Shown: positions 1 to 10,872 of the stretch, piece after piece
How positions within the stretch are numbered: the first letter of the stretch is position 1
Layout: each line of letters starts with the position of its first letter
Assembly (NCBI GenBank): GCA_034190875.2
Contig: CM067357.1
Coordinates: 22,700,520-22,764,519 of the forward strand
DNA: 64,000 nucleotides
Source: Urechis unicinctus
Taxonomy: Eukaryota; Annelida; Polychaeta; Xenopneusta; Urechidae
Reading direction: 5' to 3'
Notes under the pieces: generated by a model
What the model was told of the DNA's origin: nothing
Databases searched by the model: none
What the model saw: only the letters and a program-made list of their open reading frames with translations
Program-made: the position numbers and the translations under genes

Positions 1-490
1 GTGGGGCTGGAGAAGGGACAATTTGATAAACCACACTATAGGCACACTAGCGATCAGGTTATATCAACTCAGGGTCAGCCGCAATATATAGGGGCCATGG
101 TTTCCTAGAAATATGCAGCTGTGATTAACTCGAGCACTTAAATATATGACGTCAAAGTCCCATCACAAGTAGACGTTTAATACTGTACAATTTGTTTGCA
201 TCATCAATAAGTCACCGTGTATTCGTGTCAGTCATTTAGCTTCAAAACCACGCAGATGCATAAGTGTTTTTTTCTTTTGTTCCCCAAATAGGCATAGCAA
301 AACACATGGTATCTTTCATGTCTCAAACAATCACTCATATCAGCATCAACATTAACAGTGCTGTTATCAGTAAGGCCAATTAATATGCTTTGTGTTAAAT
401 TATGGGTTTATTGGTGCTAGGCCGTTATTCTGGAGTAAAATTTGTGAGCTGGCGTGCACTTTGAAAACTAATTGTAGGGTTTTGCAGGAC
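1..490 (+). repeat. Left edge of unit 1, matched only by unit 3
   Basis: This stretch matches 37954-38450 along its length with small indels; both begin with the same GTGGGGCTGGAG-like string. The matching part is missing from unit 2, where 16829 corresponds directly to 491. I see no supported gene. A TGACGTCA-like site lies near 147. The window opens inside the repeat, so its true left boundary is not visible. Confidence 0.85.
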
Positions 491-621
491 GCTCTATGTC
501 AATTGCTTTTATCGATTCTACACTTTATTGTTTGAGCTAATTGTAACAATCCCCATCTTGATTGCAATTATGCAAGTGACGTCAAGCAATAACTACGCTT
601 TGTTAAACAATAGTTCGACAC

Positions 622-909
622 TTGAGCAGGAATTATTCCGAAAGTTCGGCAAGTCATTATTGCGCCTCAAAAATATTCCACGCATTATTGCTATTTGTGG
701 CAACCGATAATGTTTCGCTACTGTTTGTTATGTTAGACATCACATCACTACAGAATACATTTAGCTGCTATCGACACAATAAACAACAGTCTGAAAACCG
801 GATTCATTTTATCAAATTAATTCGATTTTGCATTGAATCTAACAGCAGCATTAGATACCACCACTGCATTATGACAAACCATTGCAATATTGCGTCCTGG
901 CATTCATGA
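622..909 (+). pseudogene. Possible exon relic, copy 1 (95 codons)
   Basis: The frame is open for 95 codons from a TTG, so it is read here as an internal block rather than a complete gene. The translation has a hydrophobic middle (FVATDNVSLLFVML) followed by a polar Cys/His/Asn-rich part ending IASWHS. The same frame is open at 16960-17247 and, shortened, at 38594-38803. Copy 3 is diverged yet keeps frame through a 6 nt deletion, and several of its differences are synonymous (TCC/TCT, CAC/CAT, CTA/CTG, CGA/CGG). No family is recognised. It could be part of a decayed multi-exon gene. Chance alone could also give one frame of this length. Confidence 0.25.
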
Positions 910-1062
910 TCTGCTCTTTGTTCAAGGAAATGCACCTTGTGTATTAAATTCAACCTGCAAGCACTGTAATGGACCTCATACAATAGCATCGCGTTTGTTT
1001 GTGATCGAAGGATGCCTTAAACATCAGTAGGTATCATTGACAAATTGTTAGAAATGACATAG

Positions 1063-1329
1063 GCTAAGCATGTCAGTGCTGAAGCTAACTCTCTTAAATG
1101 CAACAATTCAGGTTTATTGGGACATCTAGCAGGGTTTGACAACGGTAACACTTTGGCAGCCACATTAATGGAATTTTTACTAGTGCATCAAAGTATTATG
1201 CTATATTTACATACTTACCGCCCCTTACGGTTGATATGGATTATTCAATTTGGAAAAATGTGGCTTCGTACCATTAATAAAATCGTGCAGACATTTAGCC
1301 ACGAATCTGAAAGGAACCCGGGTATATAA
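1063..1329 (+). pseudogene. Possible exon relic after an AG acceptor, copy 1
   Basis: Reading from just after GACATAG, the frame is open for 88 codons with no ATG needed: it starts AKHVSAEANSLKCNNSG, has a central GHLAGFDNGN stretch, then a Trp/Leu/Ile-rich part. Copy 2 (17401-17688) stays open longer because a 1 nt difference near the end shifts it to a stop 7 codons later. Copy 3 (43019 onward) keeps the first ~44 codons with several synonymous changes, then gains an insertion and stops (TGG to TAG, CAA to TAA). This pattern fits decay of a former coding block. No family is recognised. Confidence 0.28.
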
Positions 1330-1522
1330 TGACAAAATGTGAAAATGTGAGTTCCAATTGCCAATCAACTTGTCAAACACACAATTTGTGAGCTCTGCAG
1401 CTATTGACGCTTACTGAGTCAGGTCTACTGGCACCGGATACTTACAACAACTAAGTGAAAACAAATATTCGGAAATTGAGCTCGTTAACAAGTGAGCGGC
1501 GTTGTTTCAAGACTAAGACCAA

Positions 1523-1735
1523 ATGGTGTGTACAGAAGAGCTCAAGAATACAGGAACATTGCCTGTATATCGCAGTTGTGGAAAATGGCTATATGTACTA
1601 AGCATTAACTCAATCATATCTGGTAGCAATTTAGTTGAGCAGACCGTCAGCAGAGCATACATGCCAGACGTGTCAGTCGGAATATCATGTTGCCGTTCTT
1701 TGGCTTGCATCTATAACTGTACATCGTTCGCATAA
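1523..1735 (+). pseudogene. Possible exon relic with ATG (70 codons)
   Basis: An ATG-initiated frame of 70 codons beginning MVCTEELKNTGTLPVYRSCG. In copy 2 (17862 onward) the start and first ~26 codons are conserved, but inserted sequence brings a TGA after PMQ. In copy 3 (about 43792) the third codon is already TGA. It lies just upstream of the block at 1766-1936 on the same strand, so both could have belonged to one spliced gene. The protein is not recognised and the copies show no sign of selection today. Confidence 0.22.
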
Positions 1736-1765
1736 TATTACCTATTCCTTAGTATGTAATTACAG

Positions 1766-1936
1766 CTACGTGGCATACCAAGAGAATGGAGTATACCCCG
1801 ATCTGTAGGGGACTCCTGGTTGAATAATGTTATAACTATATGCCGAAGGTGTACAAATTTCGAAACGTTTATTTGCCGTGGCACCACGAAAAACAAATGG
1901 CTGGATACACTTAGTTTCATAACAACCATGCTATCT
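1766..1936 (+). pseudogene. Exon-like block between TTACAG and GTAAGT
   Basis: The block starts directly after TAATTACAG and ends directly before GTAAGT, the consensus forms of a spliceosomal acceptor and donor. The 171 nt between are exactly 57 codons with no stop; the translation begins LRGIPREWSIPRSVGDSWL and includes RRCTNFETFICRG and KWLDTLSFITTMLS. There is no start codon, so ATG-based searches miss it. In copy 2 (18121 onward) a deletion inside the CGTGGCACC stretch shifts the frame. In copy 3 (44450 onward) a stop appears after about seven codons. The splice signals are seen; that they were used is inference. No family is recognised. Confidence 0.35.
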
Positions 1937-4424
1937 GTAAGTGCCTGGTCAAAGCTACCTATCTTTCAAACGCTGATTCATTGTGAATGTGAATAGTATA
2001 CTGGCTAGACGTCCTGGCTGTTATAATAAAGACACATTCCAGACTACTAGGCGAACATTCGCCGTGAGTGTGGAAAAATGGCAGGGTCATTATCATTAGC
2101 TCAAATATGGACGGCGACGTCCAATGACTGAATCAAGACTCTTATTGTATACTAGTTCGTATGGATTGATTAACAGCCAATGTAGATGAAATAAGAAGGA
2201 AGCAATGTGCTTACTTTCTTGCAGCTGTGTTGTTAGATCTATTTAGCTATCATTCAGCGCAAATATAGTTTGTAGCCTCCAAAACCATCGGAGTTTAATA
2301 AACTGCCTTATAAACAGATAAAGATGACGCATCCTTTAACAAGTGTAAATATATGATGCTTGACGTAAAATTATTCGACCAGAATATGCCAATGTGTCAA
2401 TCCGGCAGCTCGGTTATTATTAACATCCATTTCGTGGCGAATACAATGTAGACGTGGCAAAATAAATGTGCCACTACTGCATCATATATCATCGTAGAAA
2501 ACAGAAGGTCGTCTTTATTAAGAATCACAATGGAAGATAATAAATGTTTGACAAGGCTAATGTACTACATATCTATATTGATAGTTGTTTAATCTAAAGC
2601 GCCCTGTGTCAAAAGAGTAAAGTAAAAGCAATCACATTTTGATAACAGCTTTCATCCCACGTTGTCATTGACCGGCACACATTATCGACCAGCAACAAAG
2701 AGGATTTACAATGTCAACCGGATTCAAAAGTTAGGATGGGTGATAATCCAGAAAGCGTTATGAAGGTCTACGAGCTCAAAGACAGTACGCTTTTATAGTA
2801 GATAGTCAGGCTATGGTTTACTGCACCACAACTTCAATCGCAAATATTAAGCAAAAATGTAATGACAAATAGATTAGATATCTAAATTTGGCGGCGGCAT
2901 CCCCAGAATATTTCATGCCGTAAGATAACCTCTGGGGCAGAAGCTAGAAGTATTTACCATACACGAGCATTATAAAAAGCAGTTATTTCAATAACTTAAT
3001 CGCTTTAGTTTTCTTTCGTCCTGCTATAGCGAAGTGACTAACAATCGAAATAATAATAACAAACATTATTGACTTAGCTAAATGTATTCATCCCATAAGA
3101 AAGCATAAAATTAATTTTGTCGTGTGAGACGTATATGCAGGGCACATACCACGTACACTTAGGTCAATTCTGACACACATGCTAGTTATTTTGTAACAAC
3201 GGCTCAACCACATAAGGCAACTGGGTTTTGATTGACTGGGGTTTGTGATCCACAAGAACTCAAAACTGCTGATTGTCAACCCTGGCCATTGTATCCATGA
3301 ATGCCCCCCTCCACCCACTTTTGACCTTTACAAACCAATCGAATCGCTCCAATATAAGCTTAGCGAAAGCGAACTCTAAGAGCAATCTTAAAAAGAGTTT
3401 CGGTATGATTTATCAAGGCCGTATGGTTTTATGTAAATATAGTGCACTCAAACGAAGATTGTAGAATAAATATGCTGACGGATGGTGAAGTCTGTGGCCG
3501 ACGAAACTGCTCCATTGTAGACCAGCTGGTACATGGATGCATTGTTGTTATTTATGCTTAAGATCGGTATCATATAAACACCTCATGCTTTATTTCTTTC
3601 ATAATGCACTTTACAATTACCACAAAGTCATATTAAGCAATGACAACCAATCTCAGAGGCAATCAGGAGCAAGTTGGCACGACTTCGGTATAGGCTAAAT
3701 GTTTTTACTGACGACAAGTGCTGTGATTAATAAAGGTGCACATTTTGGGTGAGTCAGCTACGAGGTTTTCATCTAAAGGCCAGGGGATTGCAGGGTTCGT
3801 TTCATGTATGATAAACTGACTCAAATATATCTCTTCAAATATATCTCTTTCATTTAGGAGTATGATCGCTTCATGTATCTTGCCGTTAAGGTCTTGTTAA
3901 CGTACATAGAGTGGCTGAGTGTCCTTCAAGGGCATGAGTCATGCTTATCAGACGGCTAAATAAGCAGCCACAGATTCTGAAGTATTGCCGTTGATCCTAA
4001 TTATAGCCATCGCATGGCAAACGCCCGGTGAACAAAGGTTACTTACACACATTGTCATTGTCAGTACATCTGGTACAATATGCATATGTCCTGTTCTTAT
4101 CCACCACAAGACTGTTTAGACATCAACAAAACATAAGTTGTTAGTATCATAAGTCCACACTCGGACGGCATCATTTTGAAATCTTGCAATTTGTGTTCTT
4201 TCTAGCTTTAGGCTAATTTTGCCAATTAGGCTAACTGTTCCCTATATATCGTTATGATTTGTTTACAACCAATTATTTGCTGCCCTACTTTAGCCTCTAA
4301 TACATGCGTTTTTGTTATTTACTAAGCAATATATGACCCGGAGTTATTCCATTCACTATAAACAAGATATGTAACGTTCGCTTCTTTTTGCTTCGATTGG
4401 TAGAGATTAACTCTGTTGCAGTAA

Positions 4425-4697
4425 ATGGCATCATTAACACTCTGCTATGGAGACTCCCTTTTTGTCCCATCCCATCTTCAGCTCCCAAGTTATTCAAAGT
4501 CATTCAAAAGTAGTAGAATAAAACGCTATTACATCATTTTCTTTGTTGTTACAACGAACCATTTACTGTGGTTTCGTAAGAGACCGTACCTCAGTGTCTA
4601 CTTTTCAACTGTTATTGTTTTGTCAGCAAACACAGTTGCGTATCATCTAAATAGCTGCAGTCAATTGGGGTGCAAATATATAATTGCATTTACGTAA
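4425..4697 (+). pseudogene. Possible coding relic, copy 1 (90 codons)
   Basis: A plus-strand frame of 90 codons with a middle hydrophobic run (YIIFFVVTTNHLLWF) and a second one (LSVYFSTVIVLSANTVAYHL). In copy 2 the homologous DNA is split into two frames (20601-20792 and 20782-20976) by an indel. The third copy near 50745-50886 has a different reading but follows a pyrimidine-rich tract ending TTTGCAG, a good acceptor. The relation between copies is clear at DNA level; coding status is not. No family is recognised. Confidence 0.18.
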
Positions 4698-5147
4698 ATC
4701 ACTCAAGGAATATGTCGAAGCAATAATGTTATTCATGTGCAACCGAGAGTTGATAAACCATAAGTGGTAATTTGTTTAGCAGGAATACAGTCTGGTTCCT
4801 CTTTCTGTACACCCTCGAGTTACCCCAGTTCAAGGTCCGTTAGATTTAACCGACCATATAAGCCAACAGCAATTTAATCGAGTTATTATATTATACATCA
4901 GGTTTTTCGGATTTGCAGCTCAGCCCACCTAAATCGTTCCCAAATATTTACGTTATGCTTCGGTGATGTGTAAATTCTGGTATGCTGCAATGTGCTCTTC
5001 GATTACAGAGAGACAAGAGCCGCATGCGTCTCAGATCATCCCCACTTTCCGATACAAACGTATTCGTATTTGTTAGAATGATGCAGCCCAACAAATTGGC
5101 ACATACGATGTCGCAAGAGTTATGACAGATATATCGACCATCAATAC

Positions 5148-5580
5148 TTGCATAGGTATGCATTGCACGATATATTGATTTATTTCACATTTGTAAACCA
5201 AAACGAAATATTTTTACAAATTATTACAAAAACATCAGACTCACATATGATTCACCCATTCACAAAAGACTTTTGTTTTTATGTTCCACGAAACTGTGTA
5301 TGTTGTTTACGCATATCATATAAAAAAAGCAAAATTTCATTCGTGGGTAAAACGCGACATGCTTTGTCATAATCAAATTGTATGTAATTCTTTGGGCGTG
5401 CGGTTGATATTCAAGAGCCTTTTGGAAGCATGTTGATCGATGCTTATTTCAATCTATCTTGTAAATGGTACATCAAGCGTTCAAAGCGGCGGTGGCTGCT
5501 TGGTTTAAGATTATGGCCTCGCTTGTCACCGCTGTACTTTCTTCATGTATATATAGCGATAAATGTATAAACCCTAAGCC
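5148..5580 (+). pseudogene. Frameshifted copy of the 21336-21800 frame
   Basis: This is the unit 1 equivalent of the 154-codon frame in unit 2. It is open for 74 codons, then one extra base in GTGGGTAAAACG puts it into a stop. A 7-8 nt deletion near 5425 shifts it again. Downstream the string KWYIKRSKRRWLLGLRLWPR is still readable in one frame. The changes relative to copy 2 are two independent disruptions, so this copy cannot make the same product. Confidence 0.4.
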
Positions 5581-5763
5581 GAAGCGATTAAGGCTTAACT
5601 GTGCAACGCTTGTTTTGTAATCGAACTTGTAATGCTGGACATAAAATGAGGACCTATTTATGTCCATCTGGTTACCACATTGGCGTAACAATGACGTACA
5701 CTTAATTCGACTCATACCGACCCTAGGTGCATAAAAGTATTGACAACATAATGGGTTAAGCAA
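5473..5763 (-). other. Minus-strand open frame overlapping the coding relic
   Basis: A 96-codon minus-strand frame ending in a Thr/Ala-rich tail (NQAATAALNA). It is open in copy 2 (21691-21981), and a related frame is open in the inverted relic at 60307-60522, where a 6 nt indel keeps phase around HYKFD and ESTAVTS. Differences between the copies fall evenly on the three codon positions in my hand count (about 10, 9 and 9), so there is no coding signature. It overlaps the plus-strand frame that does show one. I list it because the frame persists in three copies, but it may be a shadow. Confidence 0.15.
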
Positions 5764-6202
5764 GTTTTGCTAATAGTTAACATCAGTTTGTACGGATATA
5801 TAAATGTCGATGGAATGATAATAGATATATAATCAACATCGAAATGGTTGACAATACTAACGGTCATCGATCGGAGCACGCTTTGTTTTCGTCTGTCATT
5901 GCTATGCCGGCCACTCTAAATGTTGCGGTCAAAACAATAAGCTTATCTAACATTGCTCGCATCGCATGTCATTCACATTTATCATGCATCGCTAAATGTC
6001 CGTGATTGTGTTGCCGTGTTGCATTCTCAAATGATCATTTAATTGTGTGGAGATTGTGATGTAAGCTTAAAGTAAACAAAATATTGCGCGGGTATTTTGG
6101 GAAGTCCGTGATTTGTTTCGCGTGATAATTGAATTAAATTGCTATTATCATTGAATTTTTGCTAGTGGAATAATATGTCTGGCTTTCTCTCGAATTTGCA
6201 GG

Positions 6203-6487
6203 TTGTTGTCTTCAAAGCAGTATCGGTTATGGATAGAATCGATAGCTGGGAAGACTATAAATAGGCAGCAGAAACTTTTGGGTACCATTCCGTTAGTTTT
6301 ATATCTAGAGAGCCGTGTGCGTCAGCCTATGAATCTCTCGAGCCCATTGCTGTTTATGACTGACATAAAAAGGGGCCCATTGTTCAAAGACACTACATAT
6401 TTACATGCCATAAATAACCTTGCAGCTCGTGCTTTGTTGGCTAAACGTGCTCTCCCGGGGCTGAAAAAGACAATCTATCATCAATGA
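6203..6487 (+). pseudogene. Possible exon relic with a highly conserved core, copy 1
   Basis: The frame is open for 94 codons from a TTG and follows TTTGCAG about 20 bases upstream, a possible acceptor. The translation includes the core QPMNLSSPLLFMTDIK. Copy 2 (22424-22710) has the same frame broken by TGG to TAG early and AAA to TAA late. Copy 3 (55873-56103) keeps the core almost unchanged at DNA level although the flanks are strongly diverged. An inverted relic covers 59530-59680. No family is recognised. Confidence 0.25.
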
Positions 6488-6641
6488 ACAGCTTGATGCT
6501 TACATTTGGATTCGTAAGTTTTAGATGAGTCAAGGCTCTTATTAGAATTTTTCATGTAATAAAAAATAACATACCCTGCAGTGTCTAAGTGGCTAAACCT
6601 GTACATTTTCCAGTGAAGTAAGGAACTAAATTATCAGGCTG

Positions 6642-6824
6642 TCAATTATTCAGAACATCTTTAGCATGCATAAGCGACGTTTTGCAGCACGCGTACTTAT
6701 AAACCGATGATTGGGTGTTGCGCTCTTGATGTACATGAAGTTGGATCGTTTCCATGTGTATCCTTTTGTCGTTCATGATTACGCAGCTTCTCTGTGTATC
6801 CGATAATAGCTGATGCCAAGCCAT
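6642..6824 (-). pseudogene. Minus-strand exon-like block, copy 1
   Basis: A minus-strand frame of 60 codons. Just inside it is an ACACAG acceptor-like site followed by RSCVIMNDKRIHMETIQLHV. The copy in unit 2 (22842-23045) reads on for seven more codons because its TGG is TGA here. The piece is absent from the collinear part of copy 3. The composition is protein-like (charged and polar residues mixed), but no family is recognised and the two copies are too close for a selection test. Confidence 0.2.
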
Positions 6825-6943
6825 TTGATCAAATTAGCAAGCGGTTGGAAAGGCCCTTCAACTGAATACATAGGCTCATCAAGATTATTGCAAAGCAAGA
6901 TAACATTAATCAAGATATTGATGCAAAGCCAAGTAGATTTGCC

Positions 6944-7135
6944 TCATGTGTCTGTAACCTTGACAGTGACGTCCTTCATGAATATTGGGGCACATTTTTT
7001 ATGACGAGACCTGATTGAAAACCCGTGTCCATCTATACCAAATGTTATATCACTAACTTCTAACTGAGTAGTTTTAAAGCTTACGATACACCATACTATT
7101 ATCATTTGCCTTGTCATGCATCGAACCCAACACAA
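6944..7135 (-). pseudogene. Minus-strand exon-like block, copy 1 (63 codons)
   Basis: A minus-strand frame containing LEVSDITFGIDGHGFSIRSR and ending FMKDVTVKVTDT. It is intact in copy 2 (23165-23356), where the few changes (His/Arg, Lys/Asn) do not introduce stops. The overlapping plus-strand frame, by contrast, is interrupted in unit 1. It lies upstream, on the minus strand, of the block at 6642-6824. The protein is not recognised. It may be an exon relic or a chance frame. Confidence 0.22.
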
Positions 7136-7688
7136 ATCAACACTATGGTAAACACCTATTACTGTAAATCCAAACCCGTTGACACGAAAATTACGAATCT
7201 ACAGCTGACAATAACATGGCCATACAGATCCAATCAATATCCATAATATCTACCTACTATGATGTTCAAGAGCCACAAGCACTACCAATGAGGGCCGTTA
7301 CCGATACATATGCTGATGTATCCGATGTTTGCCCCTGTTTCACTAATTCATTCTAGTTATGGGCCTATTTAGAATAGTTTGCAACAGTCCTCTTGGATAT
7401 GATTTCTTTTTGTTGATGAACATATATTTGCTGCACTATTTTTGGATGGGTCAAGAGTGTACTGACTTTTAATCGCCACACACGAGGTATGTTGCTAAAT
7501 GAGCTCCCTGGCCACGTTTACAATGGAACTTCGCGTAATTTAAACCATTACTTGTATGGAAAAGACTAGTAACATAACAACACTACTGAACTTTTATGGT
7601 CATACTGATATTAATGTGACAATAGTCTCATAAAAGCCTTGCATGATGCCACAATTCAAGAACACAAATATGTGCCTAACGCTTCAAA

Positions 7689-7711
7689 TGAATGGCATTA
7701 TCTGCCATTCA
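7689..7711. repeat. Perfect 9 bp hairpin, 5 nt loop
   Basis: TGAATGGCA and TGCCATTCA flank TTATC. The same hairpin is unchanged at 23909-23931 in unit 2. No T-run follows it, so it does not look like a terminator. Confidence 0.6.
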
Positions 7712-8621
7712 ATATAAATCTAATTCCAAGCAAAATGCTTTTAGCTTATTGTCTGTCTGTTATGTCAGCTATTACATATCGTCTACTTTGATAACTCTTG
7801 TCACGGAATATGTTCCCGGGTTATTCGAATAATGTTACCTGTGCAAATGTCATGATATTTATAACTTGGTGGTGATGGTAATGACGTTTATGACATATGG
7901 CAGAGAAGACCACAATTTACGGTATACGCTTTTGGATATATGGACTGTGCGACGACTGAGACTTGAGGATTAAATACAAGTCAGCATCACCGTTGATTGC
8001 AAGCCGCGGTGTCACTTTTCTGCCTCGTCAGTTATATTCATAGCGTGAATCGCGAGACATGGTATGGTATGCGGCTGTTTTTAAGCAGATAGCTATGCAG
8101 CCAAGGACGAACGCTCCTGGCATCGGAAGTTTCAACGCACGAGTGGCTGACACCTACATGCTTGCTTCGGTGACTGCGATCATTAACAAATAGGGTAGAG
8201 GAATTTAATTTCAACTTAGCCCAAAGCATATGTTTTTAGGTCGTGGGCGTGGCACCTTCCAGGGTGATTTAACATATGTGAACTTCTCAGAACTTCGGCC
8301 TTTGTAATCCACTTGTTCCGCTATACTAGCATGCTAAAAACATAATTCCTTACGGTGTCAGAGGCATGTTTTTGTCGGGCACCATATTGCGGTTCACAAG
8401 AACAGATACTGATAACATTGAGGTGTGGGCAGGGTAACAAAACAGCCTATATTTATTATTATTAGGGTTTGTTGACGGATATGTTTATCTGGTGAACCTG
8501 CTTGAAATGAAAATATGGACGTCCCTTTTTATATATGATATATGTTTACGTGCATGGTTTCACATTCAATGAAGCGCACTTTTGCGAAATAGTAATCACA
8601 CTCACATTCCAAACTGTGGGC

Positions 8622-9699
8622 AGAGAAATGACAAAAACGCATTAGAAAAACAACGCCTAAAACGGCACAACTGATTAACTTCAAACGAAAAGAGAAAGTG
8701 ACGAACTTGCTCATTTTGAAGACGGTGACTGATCAGTGAAGTTGGGTTTACATTGTCAATGTAAACGCGGGTTCTCCGTGCGGAACAGATAACTTGTAAC
8801 TAGTTACATATTTGATCGGTAACAAATCATTAAGTGGAACTAACAGTTCATATTGTTAAGCCTAATGTATCCCAATGTGAGTTTTGAGATGAGCATATTC
8901 TGCCTAATGATATACCGATTTGAATGTCACCTTTGTTTCCGCAAACATTATTTCAGCTGCATGATCAGCTAACATTAACTCCGAGATTTTCTTCTGGAAA
9001 CAGCCACCAGATGTATGTAGTGGTGTCCTTGTATTCTACGCCAAGTGAAATACAAACACCTGTCTGCTAATAATTATGCGCTTAAATATATTTCGGTTTC
9101 CAGCCACTTAACATTCATCATACGGTCTTACCTGTTACCAAAGGTTTGGGCATTATTAGGTGTTATGACTGTAACCACTTTCAGACATTAGTAACACTTC
9201 ACGCACGTCACAACGCGACAACTGTGGCAGGGCCAGCAAATTGATTAAGCAGCTTATACCGTTGTCCAATAGTGCGATATCGCGGCATGAAGAGTGATGG
9301 CAGAGGGTATAAAAAAACATCCACAGGCTAAGCAGGATACATGTTTTGTCGTGATTGCGAGATGTGGAGACGTAACGCATGTTGCTGGGTGTTAGGGCGG
9401 CAAACGTCACACCGTTAAAGCGCAAATTTATTTCATTAAACAAAATTTACTGGTAGGTTGTTGGGTTATGGTGAATATGTAGTAAGTCATTCGTCTGATC
9501 ACTTAGCACCTACATGGATCAGAGGTGACATATTAAAGACATGGGTATCGGCATGCAGTTTCATTATATAAATATATATATATACATATTTTATATATAT
9601 ATATATGTATATATATACATATATTATACGAATATATATATATATATTTATGTATATATATATATTTACAAATATACATGTATGCATATATATATATAT

Positions 9700-9757
<58 letters not shown>
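8622..9757. other. 1.1 kb present in unit 1, absent from unit 2
   Basis: Unit 2 joins the equivalent of 8621 (after AAACTGAGGGCA, 28960-28971) directly to the right arm of the AT palindrome. The block therefore includes the whole left arm of that palindrome plus about 940 bp of unremarkable AT-rich DNA in which I see no gene. A deletion in unit 2 that removed one arm is the simpler reading, because palindromes are prone to such loss, but the direction is inference. Confidence 0.75.
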
Positions 9758-9829
9758 ATATATATATGCATACATGTATATTTGTAAATATATATATATA
9801 CATAAATATATATATATGTATTCGTATAA

Positions 9830-9871
<42 letters not shown>

Positions 9872-9885
9872 CGCATATATATGTG

Positions 9886-9916
<31 letters not shown>

Positions 9917-9918
9917 GT
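9565..9918. repeat. AT-rich tract containing a ~240 bp palindrome
   Basis: Mostly alternating TA/TG/CA. Positions 9608-9845 form an inverted repeat with a constant centre at 9726.5: the markers ATACATATATTATACGAAT, TTTACAAATATACATG and ATGCAT on the left each pair exactly with their complements on the right. Mismatches are limited to the innermost 50 or so bases, where the left arm has six CA steps and the right arm three TG steps. It can form a long hairpin or cruciform. Open frames here are artefacts of the dinucleotide repeat. Confidence 0.9.
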
Positions 9919-10092
9919 CACTTGTTACATCGTGGGTGCAATGCATTTACTTCTAATTAAAATAAACCAATTACAAGCATTTGTCTATCTTCGCGAGGTT
10001 TCAATGAAACCCACAATTCTCCCATCAGGATAAACAGCTCTCGTATTCAAGTTGAATAGTGCATACATCCACATATAACTGAGTGATTATAG

Positions 10093-10433
10093 TGCTATTA
10101 ACGAATATGACGAATATGACGTTTGTAATGGCGCCCATCAACAAAATGAGTTCCCACTCGACTTTTCATTGCACAAATATTGGTGCAATAAATACAGAGG
10201 AACACGCGATTACGGTATTGCATACTACCAGCACAAGACAAACGTGTTCTATCAGATGCTGCAAAGTATGGGACTAGTAGGCTTTGCAAATATGATACTC
10301 ACTGCAAAATGCATAGAAGGAAATTTCATACAAGTAATTGATGCAGGTGTTGCCATTGATATCAAGCTATCGCGCCCACCAAAGAACCACATGCCGTTTG
10401 CATCGCCTATAATTTTAAAAGTAGTCGTAATGG
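10093..10433 (+). pseudogene. Best exon-like block of segment B, copy 1 (~113 codons)
   Basis: The block begins after GATTATAG and ends before GTAAAG, possible acceptor and donor, and is open throughout; the frame runs on to a TAA at 10469. Readable stretches include NEFPLDFSLHKYW, YRGTRDYGIAYYQHKTNVF, QVIDAGVAIDIKLSRPPKN and SPIILKVVV. The copy at 29287-29624 differs by about 19 substitutions and one 3 nt in-frame indel and has no stop. Those substitutions are spread about evenly over codon positions (roughly 6, 7 and 6) and mostly change amino acids, as in an unconstrained or diversifying sequence. No family is recognised. There is no ATG near the start, so if real it is an internal exon. 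Confidence 0.38.
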
Positions 10434-10680
10434 GTAAAGGTCTATTATGCTGCTATGGGACGTCTATTTAAGTTTGACGCAATTAAAATCACGGGCGATA
10501 TGAAAGGTTCATAAGTAAATGAACTCTGAGAAACAATGTGAGCATAGACAAGTTCAGTCAGCACTAGAAGTCGCCATGATGAGAAACATCATAGAAACAA
10601 ACGCGCGCTGTACCATAGTTCTCTTAGTGCGACGATGTCCCTCGTACGTAATGTGCTATTTATATCTATAGCATACAACT

Positions 10681-10872
10681 TTGACCTCACCTGAGATAGC
10701 TTTGAGAGCGCTGAATAGGTATTCATACAAGCAATATCTACGTCAGAGATATTATATGGCGTCACTCAAAGTGCCGATTATAACAATTATCTATACACTT
10801 TTGACTTTATCAAAGTATCACGTTTTTCATTTATTTTGCGCAAACATAATCATTGGGCCCCTCCCTCTCTAA
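10681..10872 (+). pseudogene. Exon-like block, copy 1 (63 codons)
   Basis: The frame is open after an ATCTATAG acceptor-like site and reads ALRALNRYSYKQYLRQRYYM, then a hydrophobic part, ending FCANIIIGPLPL. The unit 2 copy (29871-30062) is open too with a handful of replacements. It lies 250 bp downstream of the block at 10093-10433 on the same strand, so the two could be consecutive exons. No family is recognised. Confidence 0.22.

Larger units (their letters stand above)
491..8292 (+). repeat. Segment A, copy 1 of a large direct duplication
   Basis: It aligns collinearly with 16829-24513; the offset drifts from 16338 to 16221 through many small indels. Sampled lines differ at roughly one base in 15-20. 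A third, much more diverged copy is scattered over 38451-52660. Open blocks with possible coding ancestry lie at 622-909, 1063-1329, 1523-1735, 1766-1936, 4425-4697, 5148-5580 and 6203-6487 on the plus strand, and at 6642-6824 and 6944-7135 on the minus strand. In 1940-4420 and 7140-8290 I see no gene signal beyond short chance frames. Confidence 0.93.

Noticed and set aside
9499..9960. Several 60-140 codon frames of Ile/Tyr/His on both strands
   Set aside because: They are translations of the TA/CA/TG repeat and palindrome, with no coding signal.
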